A stretch of DNA of 61,181 nt, from assembly GCA_910584985.1 (NCBI GenBank), contig CAJUDJ010000011.1, positions 1-61,181 of the forward strand. The letters run 5' to 3'. Under the pieces are notes generated by a model. The model did not search any database. It was not told the origin of the DNA and saw only the letters and a list, made by a program, of their open reading frames with translations. The stretch's first letter is position 1. The number at the start of each line of letters is the position of its first letter. The translations under genes and the position numbers were made by a program. This document shows, piece by piece, positions 1-7,493 of the stretch. Source of the DNA: an uncultured Eubacterium sp. GTDB taxonomy: Bacteria; Bacillota; Clostridia; Oscillospirales; Acutalibacteraceae.

Positions 1-275
1 ATACCGATAAACAAATCGTATTTATCGTAATCACTCGCTTTAAGTTGAACGGCTCTTTTACCGCTCGGGTCAATGCCGTGACTTTCAAGAACAGCCTTTG
101 CAGGCGGATAAACAGGATTTCCGATTTCATTCCATATTTCTTCCGTACTGGTAGCAGACGAGGCAATTATAAAATCATTCTCCAGACCTCTGCGCTTAAC
201 CATATCTTTTAACACAAACTCAGCCATCGGCGAACGGCAGATGTTGCCGTGGCATACAAACATAATCTTAATCAC
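1..275 (-). CDS. Low-molecular-weight protein-tyrosine phosphatase (3' part cut by window start)
   Basis: Reading leftward from a GTG at 275, the protein begins VIKIMFVCHGNICRSPMAEF. It carries the LMW-PTP P-loop C-x5-R (CHGNICR) followed by SPMAE. The family hydrolyses phosphotyrosine in the cytoplasm, and some members act on arginine phosphate. The GTG start is chosen because GAGGAG lies about 7 bases upstream; the ATG at 263 would remove the first strand. The general-acid DPY motif near the C-terminus lies outside the window. A 12-codon relic of a second copy lies at 703-741. Confidence 0.88.
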   Translation of the reverse strand, partial: MIKIMFVCHGNICRSPMAEFVLKDMVKRRGLENDFIIASSATSTEEIWNEIGNPVYPPAKAVLESHGIDPSGKRAVQLKASDYDKYDLFIG

Positions 276-331
276 CGTCAAACTCCTCAAATACAATTGA
301 TAGTATTGAAAAAATCTCCCTCAGCTAATCG

Positions 332-628
332 CTAATTCTGCTCAACAATCAACGCTCTTGCGTCAACATTTTCTTCTCTTTTGCGCATAATTTCCTTATA
401 TTCTGTGGATGCAAAGCATTTTTCAAGCTCTGCTCTTGACGGAAATCGAATGATAATTACACGCTGAGGATTTCTTTTCTCAGACAAAGCCGTTACTTTG
501 TTGGAGCGCACCAAATACGCACCGCCATAGCTTTCAACTATGGGCTTTACTAACGCAATGTATTTCTCATACTCGCTCTGATTTTTCTTTTCATCAATAT
601 ATGTATCTACTATAAAATAACAACTCAT
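332..628 (-). CDS. DUF1330 family protein
   Basis: A 98-residue protein of the DUF1330 (ferredoxin-like alpha/beta barrel) family. It starts MSCYFIVDTYI, has the typical central G-G-x-Y/F-L-V-R segment, and later RVIIIRFPSRAELEKCF, where a substrate pocket lies in relatives. The length matches the family, about 95-100 residues. A SD-like GAGGAAG precedes the ATG. The biochemical role of DUF1330 proteins is not established. It lies just upstream of the phosphatase on the same strand and may be co-transcribed with it. Confidence 0.8.
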   Translation of the reverse strand: MSCYFIVDTYIDEKKNQSEYEKYIALVKPIVESYGGAYLVRSNKVTALSEKRNPQRVIIIRFPSRAELEKCFASTEYKEIMRKREENVDARALIVEQN

Positions 629-702
629 AATTGTACTTCCTCTCGAACACTAAATTCTGTTTCTGACATTGTCCGTTTTTTTAATCACCTGTAATTATCC
701 TG

Positions 703-741
703 TTAAATATTACCACGGCACACAAGCATAATCTTAATCAT
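703..741 (-). pseudogene. Relic of the 5' end of an LMW-PTP gene
   Basis: The minus strand reads ATG then IKIMLVCRGNI and stops at TAA. This is a 12-codon match to the start of the phosphatase gene ending at 275 (IKIMFVCHGNI), including the first half of the P-loop. The rest of 629-943 shows no gene. It contains AT-rich DNA with weak promoter-like hexamers, including TTGACA at 883-888. The likely explanation is a partial duplication followed by decay, or recombination at the phosphatase start. Confidence 0.6.
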
Positions 742-943
742 AATTATATGATATTTTATAAGTGTGTTGTTGTCAATAAAAATGATATATTGACATCTAT
801 ATTTGCATATGTTTTTTTACCTCATTTTACTTTAAAGTATAGTGCATAAACACTATACTTTATTAAATTTCACCCTAAATACTTGACAAAACAGCATTTC
901 ATCTCTAATCTGTGAGCTTATCCCAAACGGGATAATATTAAAT

Positions 944-2233
944 TTGGAGATGATAAAAATTACAAGCTATGAATACAGAAACAATCCATTGTTTCTGCGA
1001 AATCAGTTTAAAAGCGTTGGTATGTTCAAACTGCCGCTTGTGAAAAAGCAGGAAATAGGTCTTGAAGATGTACAGCTAATCGGTTATGATAAAGTTAATC
1101 AGAGTAATGATTACGAAAAAATCGTGCATTTCTTTCTTGACGATTACAGGTTTGAAAGTATATACAATGACCCTGAAAAGAAAATTGAAAAGCTAAAACA
1201 GTATAAAGCTGTGCTTACGCCTGACTTCAGTATGTTTGTTGAGATGCCGATTGCCCTGCAGTTGTTCAGCACCTTTAAGAATCGTTGGGTGGGTGCTTAT
1301 CTGCAGGAGCAGGGCGTAAGTGTAATACCAACTGTACGCTGGGGTGATTTGACAAGCTTTAACTTCTGCTTTGACGGGATTGAGAAAGGCAGCATTGTTG
1401 CTGTTTCCACAATCGGAATAAAAAAAGAAAAGTCGCATTTTATGCTCGGCTATAACGAAATGCTAAGCAGAATTAAGCCTGAAAAAATCATTTGCTACGG
1501 CAAGCCTTTTGACGAAATGAAAGGCGATATCATTGAGGTTGATTACGGCGAAACCAATAACCTGAGCAAGGGCTTTTTTGTGAAAAAGACTTTTATAGCA
1601 ACAATTGAGCCATTACACAAAGGCGGTGGCTCGGCAGGCGGGCAGAGCTCGGGTAATCCAAAGCCGCAATGGCATCCGAAAAATGAAGATGCTAAACGAT
1701 TTTTAGGAGAACCGGGAGAAATTAAAGAAACTGTTGATAAAAACGGAGAAAGACGCTTAACTAAAATCGGTAAGGATGGAAAGGCTGTTAAAGAACGACA
1801 TTTTTCCGATCATAAAAGACCTGATAAACACACAAATCCGCACGATCACGAAATTGATTGGAGTAATGGCTATCCTAATCCACAGTCCCCTACAAATTAT
1901 CCAAGCGGGAATATACCCGAATTTAAATCACTGAAAGGAGTATATATGTACACTAAAAATGAGCATATTCTTGAATATCCTAATTATAATGATATAGATG
2001 ATTTTAAAGAAAGTCTTATTTATGGCAGAGAAATTGAGATTAGATGGAAAGATACAGATTTTACTATTGAATATGAAGGTGACTCCTTAAATAAATTTTC
2101 AATATGTGAAGCCTATAAACCTGAAACTGAAAACACATTTAAAACTGTTGACGAACTCTTGGATTTTAAAATTTTCAATGAATCTTTACGTAATATCATA
2201 ACAAAAGTAGAAATAATGTGGAGAAATATATGA
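944..2233 (+). CDS. DUF4417 protein with toxin-like C-terminal module, read through into an immunity-like domain
   Basis: Residues about 10-225 match the DUF4417 family, with the aromatic motifs RWGD and the closing VDYGE region; the function is unknown. A glycine-rich linker (GGGSAGGQSSG, about residue 225) leads to a module of about 100 residues, LGEPGEIKETVDKNGERR then KERHFSDHKRPDKH and NPHDHEIDW. This His-rich type of tail is common at the ends of clostridial polymorphic-toxin and phage-associated proteins. The last 95 residues resemble the next gene and have their own ribosome site (see 1946). TTG 944 and ATG 950 are both possible starts; neither has a well-spaced SD. No signal peptide is visible. 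Confidence 0.7.
   Translation: MEMIKITSYEYRNNPLFLRNQFKSVGMFKLPLVKKQEIGLEDVQLIGYDKVNQSNDYEKIVHFFLDDYRFESIYNDPEKKIEKLKQYKAVLTPDFSMFVEMPIALQLFSTFKNRWVGAYLQEQGVSVIPTVRWGDLTSFNFCFDGIEKGSIVAVSTIGIKKEKSHFMLGYNEMLSRIKPEKIICYGKPFDEMKGDIIEVDYGETNNLSKGFFVKKTFIATIEPLHKGGGSAGGQSSGNPKPQWHPKNEDAKRFLGEPGEIKETVDKNGERRLTKIGKDGKAVKERHFSDHKRPDKHTNPHDHEIDWSNGYPNPQSPTNYPSGNIPEFKSLKGVYMYTKNEHILEYPNYNDIDDFKESLIYGREIEIRWKDTDFTIEYEGDSLNKFSICEAYKPETENTFKTVDELLDFKIFNESLRNIITKVEIMWRNI
1946..2233 (+). CDS. Immunity-like protein, in-frame internal start within the DUF4417 gene
   Basis: An ATG at 1946 follows AAAGGAG (1934-1940) with 5 bases between, in the same frame as the upstream gene and with no stop codon separating them. 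The 95-residue product (MYTKNEHILEYPNYND...) shares a layout with the next gene: a short acidic lead, then GREIEIRWKDTDFTIEYEG against GNEIEFTYKGEEYSVTYSA, then a serine/cysteine strand and a C-terminal D-E-L/F-L-x-N/D helix. It may be made both as a free protein and as a fused tail. The immunity role is inferred from gene order only. Confidence 0.5.
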   Translation: MYTKNEHILEYPNYNDIDDFKESLIYGREIEIRWKDTDFTIEYEGDSLNKFSICEAYKPETENTFKTVDELLDFKIFNESLRNIITKVEIMWRNI

Positions 2234-2496
2234 ATTATAGTACGCCGACAGAAAAGTTTGAAAAATTCAAGGAATGGATAGACATCGGAAATGAAATTGA
2301 ATTCACTTACAAAGGCGAAGAATATTCCGTAACATATTCAGCAAAAGAAAACGGAAAGACTTTAATATCGTTTTGCAAATTTTATTGTGAGCCTTGCGAA
2401 TTTGCAAGTGCTGATGATTTTATGAAAAACGCTAAGATTGATGATGAATACTTAAAAGATATTTGGGATAAAGTTGTTGATATTTATATTTATTGA
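2230..2496 (+). CDS. Small immunity-like protein, paralogue of the preceding domain
   Basis: An 88-residue acidic protein. The ATG at 2230 overlaps the preceding stop as ATGA and has GGAG seven bases upstream, so translation is probably coupled; a GTG at 2218 is less likely. It contains GNEIEFTYKGEEYSVTYSA, the same beta-strand block seen in the preceding domain, which suggests tandem duplication. Tandem small acidic paralogues after a toxin-like tail are typical of immunity arrays, but no family is recognised with confidence. Confidence 0.65.
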   Translation: MNYSTPTEKFEKFKEWIDIGNEIEFTYKGEEYSVTYSAKENGKTLISFCKFYCEPCEFASADDFMKNAKIDDEYLKDIWDKVVDIYIY

Positions 2497-2526
2497 GCTA
2501 TCGGTCTTGATTTTCTACAAGATTGA

Positions 2527-2634
2527 GGTTTAGGTGAAGGTTTAAGGTTGTTGACAGATAAATTAAACAGCAAAAATTATTATGCCTTTAACCCGGGATT
2601 TGACAGAAAACCGAATTCTCCTAAAAATCATTAA
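2527..2634 (+). pseudogene. Relic of a CotJC/manganese-catalase C-terminus
   Basis: The frame ending at TAA 2632-2634 reads GLGEGLRLLTDKLNSKN then YYAFNPGFDRKP. This matches the end of CotJC-type spore-coat Mn catalases (RFGEGLR, then a D-K-L-x-S-K-N-F-Y-A-F-N-P-x-F-D signature). Upstream the frame is closed by a stop at 2524-2526 and the homology fades, so only about 35 codons remain. The match is to family knowledge recalled from memory. Confidence 0.6.
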
Positions 2635-2640
2635 AAACAA

Positions 2641-2679
2641 AAAAACGGCAGCAATGGGTGCACCTTTGCTGCCGTTTTT
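2641..2679. terminator. Bidirectional intrinsic terminator
   Basis: Perfect 14-base arms AAAAACGGCAGCAA and TTGCTGCCGTTTTT flank an 11-base loop, with A and T tracts on the two sides. It can end the immunity-like operon from the left and the alpha-galactosidase from the right. Confidence 0.9.
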
Positions 2680-2694
2680 GATATTATATCATAT

Positions 2695-4788
2695 TTAAAT
2701 TTTCTGCTTTTCCCGAATCAGTATAATTTTATTATAATCAACACCTCTGATATGTGCGGGAATGCCGACCTCTTTTAAATAAACTCCGCTTTTTTCGTAG
2801 TTTTTACCGTCAAATTCAAAAATATATCTTTTGTTTTCATCAAGGCCTGCGAATTTTAACGGTATTCTTTTTTTATGAAATCTTGTGCCTTTTGCCGCAA
2901 TAAATACAACGCTTTCTGTTTTTTCGTCATTCACATATTGATTCATCAGCACATCATCTTTGTCTGAATCAAGCAGACGGTAAAGATTTCCGAACTGAAC
3001 TATATTTCGGATATTTTTATAAAGAGAAATATTTTTTTTGCAGATTTCCAGTTCCTCTTGGCTGTAATTCATCAAATTTCCGCCTATGCCGAGCGAGCCC
3101 TGCATAGCAATATTAAATCTGAAATCAAGTGAAGCAGGCTTGTTAAACCATGTTATATCCGTTACCCATGCTCGCATAGCCTTTGTCGGATGCAGCTTTG
3201 AAAAGCCTTTCTGAATCGTCATTCTGTCTGTCGCATCGGTATTATCACTGGTCCACACCTGATCAAAATGGGAAAGTGCACCTAAATCAGACCTGCCGCC
3301 GCCGGAAGCACAGCTTTCAAATGCAACATTCTGATGCTTTTTCTTTAATTTGTCAACAATATTGTACACGGCTTTTGTGTGAAGATACCAAAGCATTTTC
3401 GGATTTTCCAGATTTTCAGCTCCCGTTTCGGAAAAAGGCCTGTTCATATCCCATTTGATATATCGGATATTGTTTTCGGAAAGCAGTTTGTCAAGCATAT
3501 TGTATACATATTCCTGCACATCCTGCCGTGTCATATTAAGCACCAGCTGGTTTCTGAGTTCGTTTGGCTTTCTGTTTTTATAGTGATAGGTCCAGTCCGG
3601 ATGGCTTCTGAATAAATCACTGTTTGCATTTACCATTTCCGGTTCAACCCAGATGCCGAAATCCATGCCCAAGTTATTAACGGCACTGATAAGTTCACCC
3701 AGACCGTTCGGAAACTTATCTTTGTTTACAAACCAATCGCCGAGCCCGGCCCTGTCATGATTGCGTTTTCCGAACCAGCCGTCATCCATTACAAAAAGCT
3801 CAACGCCGATTTCTGAAGCCCGCTTTGCAAGAGCCGTCTGGTTTTCGCAGTTTACATCAAATTCAACAGCCTCCCATGCATTATATAAAACAGGAAGCGG
3901 TTTGTTATTAAATTGTTTCGGAAGCACATTTTCAACGGCAAACTGATTTATCTGTCTGCTCATTTCTCCGAAACCCTGTGTTAAGCCGCAGAAAACCGTT
4001 GGCGTTTCAAATGCCTCGCCGCCTTTCAGGCTGTATTCAAAATCAAAATCATTTATACCAAGCATTACCCGTGTGATTCCGTATAAATCTCTTGAAGCAG
4101 ACACTTTGAAATTTCCGCTGTAAGCAAGAGAAGCAAAATAAACATTACCGTTGCTTTCATCTGCATTCTGATAAGCTATAAAATAAGGTGAATTTGTATG
4201 GCCTGAAATACCTTTTCTGCTTTCAAAAACAAGGTTTCCGCCATCAAGTACATTGTTTGTTTCAAGAAATTCTCCGCCCCACGCACCGTTTGTATTTGTA
4301 AAGGTATAAGGCTTTACGGATGGCAGAGAGAATTCAGCGCTGAAAAGCTTTTCAAAGGTTATCGTTTCTTTACCAGAATTGGATATCCCAACCCATCTTG
4401 CAATTATATCGTACTTATCTGAAAGCTGATAGTTCAGCGTAATTCGAAGCGGATAGTATGCATCCGAAAAATGCAGCTTTAATGTGTTTTTCTCAGTTTC
4501 ATAACTGTCAAATTTTAAATTTATTTCACGGCAGCCGTCCGGAAATACAGTTTTTACAGCGCAATCACGGTACATGGTTTTGCCGAAAGGGGTATATTCC
4601 TGCTTCATTTCATCCAGCACCGTGTGATTTGAATTTTCGTCTTCCGTTTCAGAAATGCAGTAATCCTCCACAGGGCATTTTCTGCCCCAGTGAATATGGC
4701 GGCAGTTTCCGGAGTTGTCTGTTCCGATAACATAATGTGTGTTTTTTGTTTCAAGAACAAATATATTTTTGTTTATAATTACCGCCAT
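2695..4788 (-). CDS. Alpha-galactosidase, GH36
   Basis: A 697-residue cytoplasmic glycosidase that releases terminal alpha-1,6-galactose from raffinose-type sugars. The order of motifs fits GH36: an N-terminal beta-sandwich, VMDDGWFG, GIWVEPEMVN, YIKWDMNR with the probable nucleophile D447, CASGGGRSDLG, and VWTSDNTDATDR with the probable acid/base D515. Length is close to the 700-740 residues of the homotetrameric bacterial enzymes. No signal peptide is present, so an importer outside this window would be needed. It is transcribed away from the fucose operon from an overlapping promoter. Confidence 0.94.
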   Translation of the reverse strand: MAVIINKNIFVLETKNTHYVIGTDNSGNCRHIHWGRKCPVEDYCISETEDENSNHTVLDEMKQEYTPFGKTMYRDCAVKTVFPDGCREINLKFDSYETEKNTLKLHFSDAYYPLRITLNYQLSDKYDIIARWVGISNSGKETITFEKLFSAEFSLPSVKPYTFTNTNGAWGGEFLETNNVLDGGNLVFESRKGISGHTNSPYFIAYQNADESNGNVYFASLAYSGNFKVSASRDLYGITRVMLGINDFDFEYSLKGGEAFETPTVFCGLTQGFGEMSRQINQFAVENVLPKQFNNKPLPVLYNAWEAVEFDVNCENQTALAKRASEIGVELFVMDDGWFGKRNHDRAGLGDWFVNKDKFPNGLGELISAVNNLGMDFGIWVEPEMVNANSDLFRSHPDWTYHYKNRKPNELRNQLVLNMTRQDVQEYVYNMLDKLLSENNIRYIKWDMNRPFSETGAENLENPKMLWYLHTKAVYNIVDKLKKKHQNVAFESCASGGGRSDLGALSHFDQVWTSDNTDATDRMTIQKGFSKLHPTKAMRAWVTDITWFNKPASLDFRFNIAMQGSLGIGGNLMNYSQEELEICKKNISLYKNIRNIVQFGNLYRLLDSDKDDVLMNQYVNDEKTESVVFIAAKGTRFHKKRIPLKFAGLDENKRYIFEFDGKNYEKSGVYLKEVGIPAHIRGVDYNKIILIREKQKI

Positions 4789-4817
4789 AAAATAAACCTC
4801 TGAAATCCTGAATAATC

Positions 4818-4846
4818 TTGCATTTGATTTAGAATTAAAGTATAAT
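4818..4846 (+). promoter_or_regulatory. Sigma-A promoter of the fucose operon
   Basis: TTGCAT (4818-4823), a 17-base spacer and a perfect TATAAT (4841-4846). It shares its -10 region with the divergent alpha-galactosidase promoter. AGAATT (4831) and AATTCT (4866) form flanking arms that could bind a regulator; no regulator gene lies nearby. Confidence 0.6.
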
Positions 4847-4867
4847 ATACTTGTATAAATAAGTCAA
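4839..4867 (-). promoter_or_regulatory. Sigma-A promoter of the alpha-galactosidase gene
   Basis: On the minus strand TTGACT (4862-4867), a 17-base spacer and TATACT (4839-4844). The -10 overlaps the -10 of the opposing fucose promoter, so the two should compete for polymerase. Confidence 0.65.
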
Positions 4868-4900
4868 TTCTTTCATTTAATGAAGGTGTGGAGGTATCCT

Positions 4901-5611
4901 ATGCAGAATATAAATGAAATCAAAGAGCAGATTTGCGATGTTTGCCATAAAATGTGGCAGCTTGGCTGGGTTGCCGCAAATGACGGCAATGTAAGTGTAA
5001 AACTGGAGGACGGCACCATTCTTGCCACACCCACAGGCATGAGCAAATCTTTCATTACACCGGATAAGCTTGTTCTTCTTGACAGCAAGGGAAATGTTCT
5101 TGAGGCTGCCGAGGGGTTGCGCCCGTCAAGCGAAATTAAAATGCATCTTCGCTGCTATGACAAGAGGGATGATGTGATGAGTGTTATTCATGCGCATCCG
5201 CCCGGAGCAACCGGCTTTGCCGTGGCGCACAAGGCAATGGATATGTATAATATGATTGAAGATGTTGCCGTTATCGGTGCCGTTCCGCTTACGCCTTACG
5301 GAACGCCATCCACAACAGAAGTGCCTGATTCCATTGAACCATATCTTGAAGAACACGATGTTATGCTGCTTGAAAACCACGGTGCGCTTGCAGTGGGCAG
5401 CGATGTCATCACAGCATTTTACAGAATGGAAAGCCTTGAACTCTGGGCTAAAATCACTATAAATGCAGTTATTTTGGGCGGAAGTCATGATATAAGCAGG
5501 GAAAATATTCAGAAGCTTATAGACCTCAGAGGATATTACCGTGTTACCGGCAGGCATCCCGGCTATAAGTTGTTTAACGGTGAAGATGAAATGCTTCACA
5601 GGAAAGATTAG
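4901..5611 (+). CDS. fucA: L-fuculose-1-phosphate aldolase (class II aldolase/adducin family)
   Basis: A 236-residue zinc-dependent aldolase that splits L-fuculose-1-phosphate into dihydroxyacetone phosphate and L-lactaldehyde. Visible features are RPSSEIKMH with the catalytic glutamate, the zinc motif HAHPPGATGFA, and a distal LLENHGALAVG histidine. GGAGGT at 4891-4896 sets the ATG at 4901; the ATG at 4880 lies upstream of that site. Family members also act on L-ribulose-5-P or rhamnulose-1-P, but fucU and fucI in the same operon favour fucose. Confidence 0.88.
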   Translation: MQNINEIKEQICDVCHKMWQLGWVAANDGNVSVKLEDGTILATPTGMSKSFITPDKLVLLDSKGNVLEAAEGLRPSSEIKMHLRCYDKRDDVMSVIHAHPPGATGFAVAHKAMDMYNMIEDVAVIGAVPLTPYGTPSTTEVPDSIEPYLEEHDVMLLENHGALAVGSDVITAFYRMESLELWAKITINAVILGGSHDISRENIQKLIDLRGYYRVTGRHPGYKLFNGEDEMLHRKD

Positions 5612-5621
5612 AGGTTTACAT

Positions 5622-6059
5622 ATGCTTAAAGGAATTTCACCTGTTCTGTCACCCGATTTATTGAAAGCATTGGCAGAAATGGGACACAGTGACAGATTGG
5701 TTATTGCAGACGGCAATTTTCCTGCTGAAAGTATAGGAAAAAATTCAATTGTAATACGAGCAGACGGCCACGGCGTGCCGGAAGTGCTTGATGCGGTTCT
5801 GGCTCTTCTTCCGCTGGATTCTTATGTTGAAAAGCCGGTTTCCTTAATGGCTGTTGCAGAGGGCGACAGCTGCGGCACACCATCTATCTGGGAAATTTAT
5901 AAAACCATCCTTCAAAAGCATGAGCCTGAGAATAACGGAATAGATATGCTGGAACGATTTGCATTTTATGAAAAGGCAAGGGATGCTTATCTGATTATTG
6001 CAACGGGAGAAACAGCAGTTTATGCCAACATTATGCTGCAGAAGGGTGTGGTGGTTTGA
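5622..6059 (+). CDS. fucU: L-fucose mutarotase (RbsD/FucU family)
   Basis: A 145-residue protein beginning MLKGISPVLSPDLLKALAEMGH, the FucU/RbsD signature with the conserved H and the following DGNFPAES. FucU interconverts alpha and beta L-fucopyranose so that the isomerase receives its preferred anomer. The C-terminal YANIMLQKGVV block is also typical. The start at 5622 lies 10 bases after the aldolase stop, with GAGGT upstream. It overlaps the kinase gene by 4 bases. Confidence 0.9.
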   Translation: MLKGISPVLSPDLLKALAEMGHSDRLVIADGNFPAESIGKNSIVIRADGHGVPEVLDAVLALLPLDSYVEKPVSLMAVAEGDSCGTPSIWEIYKTILQKHEPENNGIDMLERFAFYEKARDAYLIIATGETAVYANIMLQKGVVV

Positions 6060-7468
6060 GCAAAACGGTTTTGGCTTTTGATTTCGGTGCCTCCAGTGGC
6101 AGAGCCATAAAAGCTGTGTATGAAAATGGATGTTTCAGCTATAAGGAAATCCACCGCTTTGATAATATTCCGATTTATGAAAACGGAAAAATGTGCCATG
6201 ATTTCAAAAGGATATGCGGTGAAATAGACAAAGCCCTGCAAAAAGCAGGGGGGATTGACAGCCTTGCGTTTGACACATGGGGTGTTGATTACGGACTGCT
6301 TGATCAAAACGGAAAATTAATTAAATCACCTGTGCACTATCGTGATTCCAGAACAAGAAATGCACCGGAAAAGGTGTTTGAAAAAATTACGCCCGAGGAG
6401 CTCTATGCCGAAACAGGCAATCAGATTATGCCGATTAACACGCTTTTTCAGCTTGCTTGTGAAGAAGAAAAGAGCGCAAAAAGACTTTTGTTTATGCCTG
6501 ATTTATGTGCATATTATATTTGCAAAAAAGCAGTCTGTGAAAAAACGATTGCATCCACTTCGCAGATGCTGAATCTGAAAACAGGTAAATGGAGCAGTGC
6601 CGTGTGTGATGCCTGTGATATAGATATATCCCTTTTTGCAGATTTATGCAGCAGCGCAACGGTTATCGGCGAAAAGGACGGCGTAAAGGTTATTGCTGCG
6701 GCAGGGCATGATACCCAGTGTGCGATTGCTGCTATGCCCTGCAGGAAAGGTGCTTCGCCTGCATTTTTATCCTGCGGAACATGGTCTTTAATCGGCTGTG
6801 AACTTGATGCACCGGTGCTTACGGAAAAAAGCAGGCTGGATGCGCTTTCAAACGAGCTTGGCGCAAACGGCAAAATAAACTATTTAAAAAATATCAGTGG
6901 ATTGTGGCTGATTCAGGAAACACGCAGGGCACTGAAAAGGGAAGGGTATGATTATTCCTATAACGATCTTGAAATGCTGGCACGAAAGGAAAAGCCCTTT
7001 ACATGTTTTATTGACCCTGACGATGATGTATTTGCAACAGAGGGCAATTTGCCGCAGCGGATAAGAGCGTACTGTAAAACAACAAAACAGCCTGTTCCTG
7101 AATCAACAGGCGCTATGATACGCTGTATTTACGAAAGCCTTGCTATGAAATACCGTTTCGCACTTGAACAGATCAGTGAAAACACAGGAAAAAAATTCAA
7201 TGTGCTGCATATGCTCGGCGGCGGAACAAAGGACAGCTTCCTTTGTCAGCTGACGGCAGACAGTCTTGGCTTTGATGTTGCCGCCGGTCCTACGGAAGCA
7301 ACGGCAATCGGCAATATTATTTTACAGCTGATTGCGCTTGGTGAAATTGAAAGCGTTGAAGCTGCAAGAGAAATGATCGGGAAAACAGAAAAAGTAAAAA
7401 TATATCGGCCTGCCAATCACAGCGAATGGCAAAAGGGCTATGAAAAATATATAAAAACAGTTTTTTAA
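6056..7468 (+). CDS. L-fuculokinase, RhaB-like FGGY kinase
   Basis: A 470-residue FGGY sugar kinase that phosphorylates a ketohexose at C1 with ATP. The N-terminal lobe has FDFGASSGRA and FDTWGVDYGLLD; the C-terminal lobe has AAGHDTQCA, FLSCGTWSLIG and MLGGGTKDSFLCQ. The sequence is closer to rhamnulokinase than to E. coli FucK, but its neighbours point to L-fuculose; 6-deoxy-ketohexose kinases can be promiscuous. The start is a TTG overlapping the fucU stop (TTGA), with GAAGGG upstream, implying coupled translation. Confidence 0.85.
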   Translation: MSKTVLAFDFGASSGRAIKAVYENGCFSYKEIHRFDNIPIYENGKMCHDFKRICGEIDKALQKAGGIDSLAFDTWGVDYGLLDQNGKLIKSPVHYRDSRTRNAPEKVFEKITPEELYAETGNQIMPINTLFQLACEEEKSAKRLLFMPDLCAYYICKKAVCEKTIASTSQMLNLKTGKWSSAVCDACDIDISLFADLCSSATVIGEKDGVKVIAAAGHDTQCAIAAMPCRKGASPAFLSCGTWSLIGCELDAPVLTEKSRLDALSNELGANGKINYLKNISGLWLIQETRRALKREGYDYSYNDLEMLARKEKPFTCFIDPDDDVFATEGNLPQRIRAYCKTTKQPVPESTGAMIRCIYESLAMKYRFALEQISENTGKKFNVLHMLGGGTKDSFLCQLTADSLGFDVAAGPTEATAIGNIILQLIALGEIESVEAAREMIGKTEKVKIYRPANHSEWQKGYEKYIKTVF

Positions 7469-7493
7469 TGTTTAAGTTATGGAGGTAAAATTT

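Noticed and set aside
5126..5716. Long open frame on the minus strand opposite fucA/fucU
   Set aside because: It is a shadow of well-supported plus-strand genes, with basic/cysteine-biased composition and no family signature.
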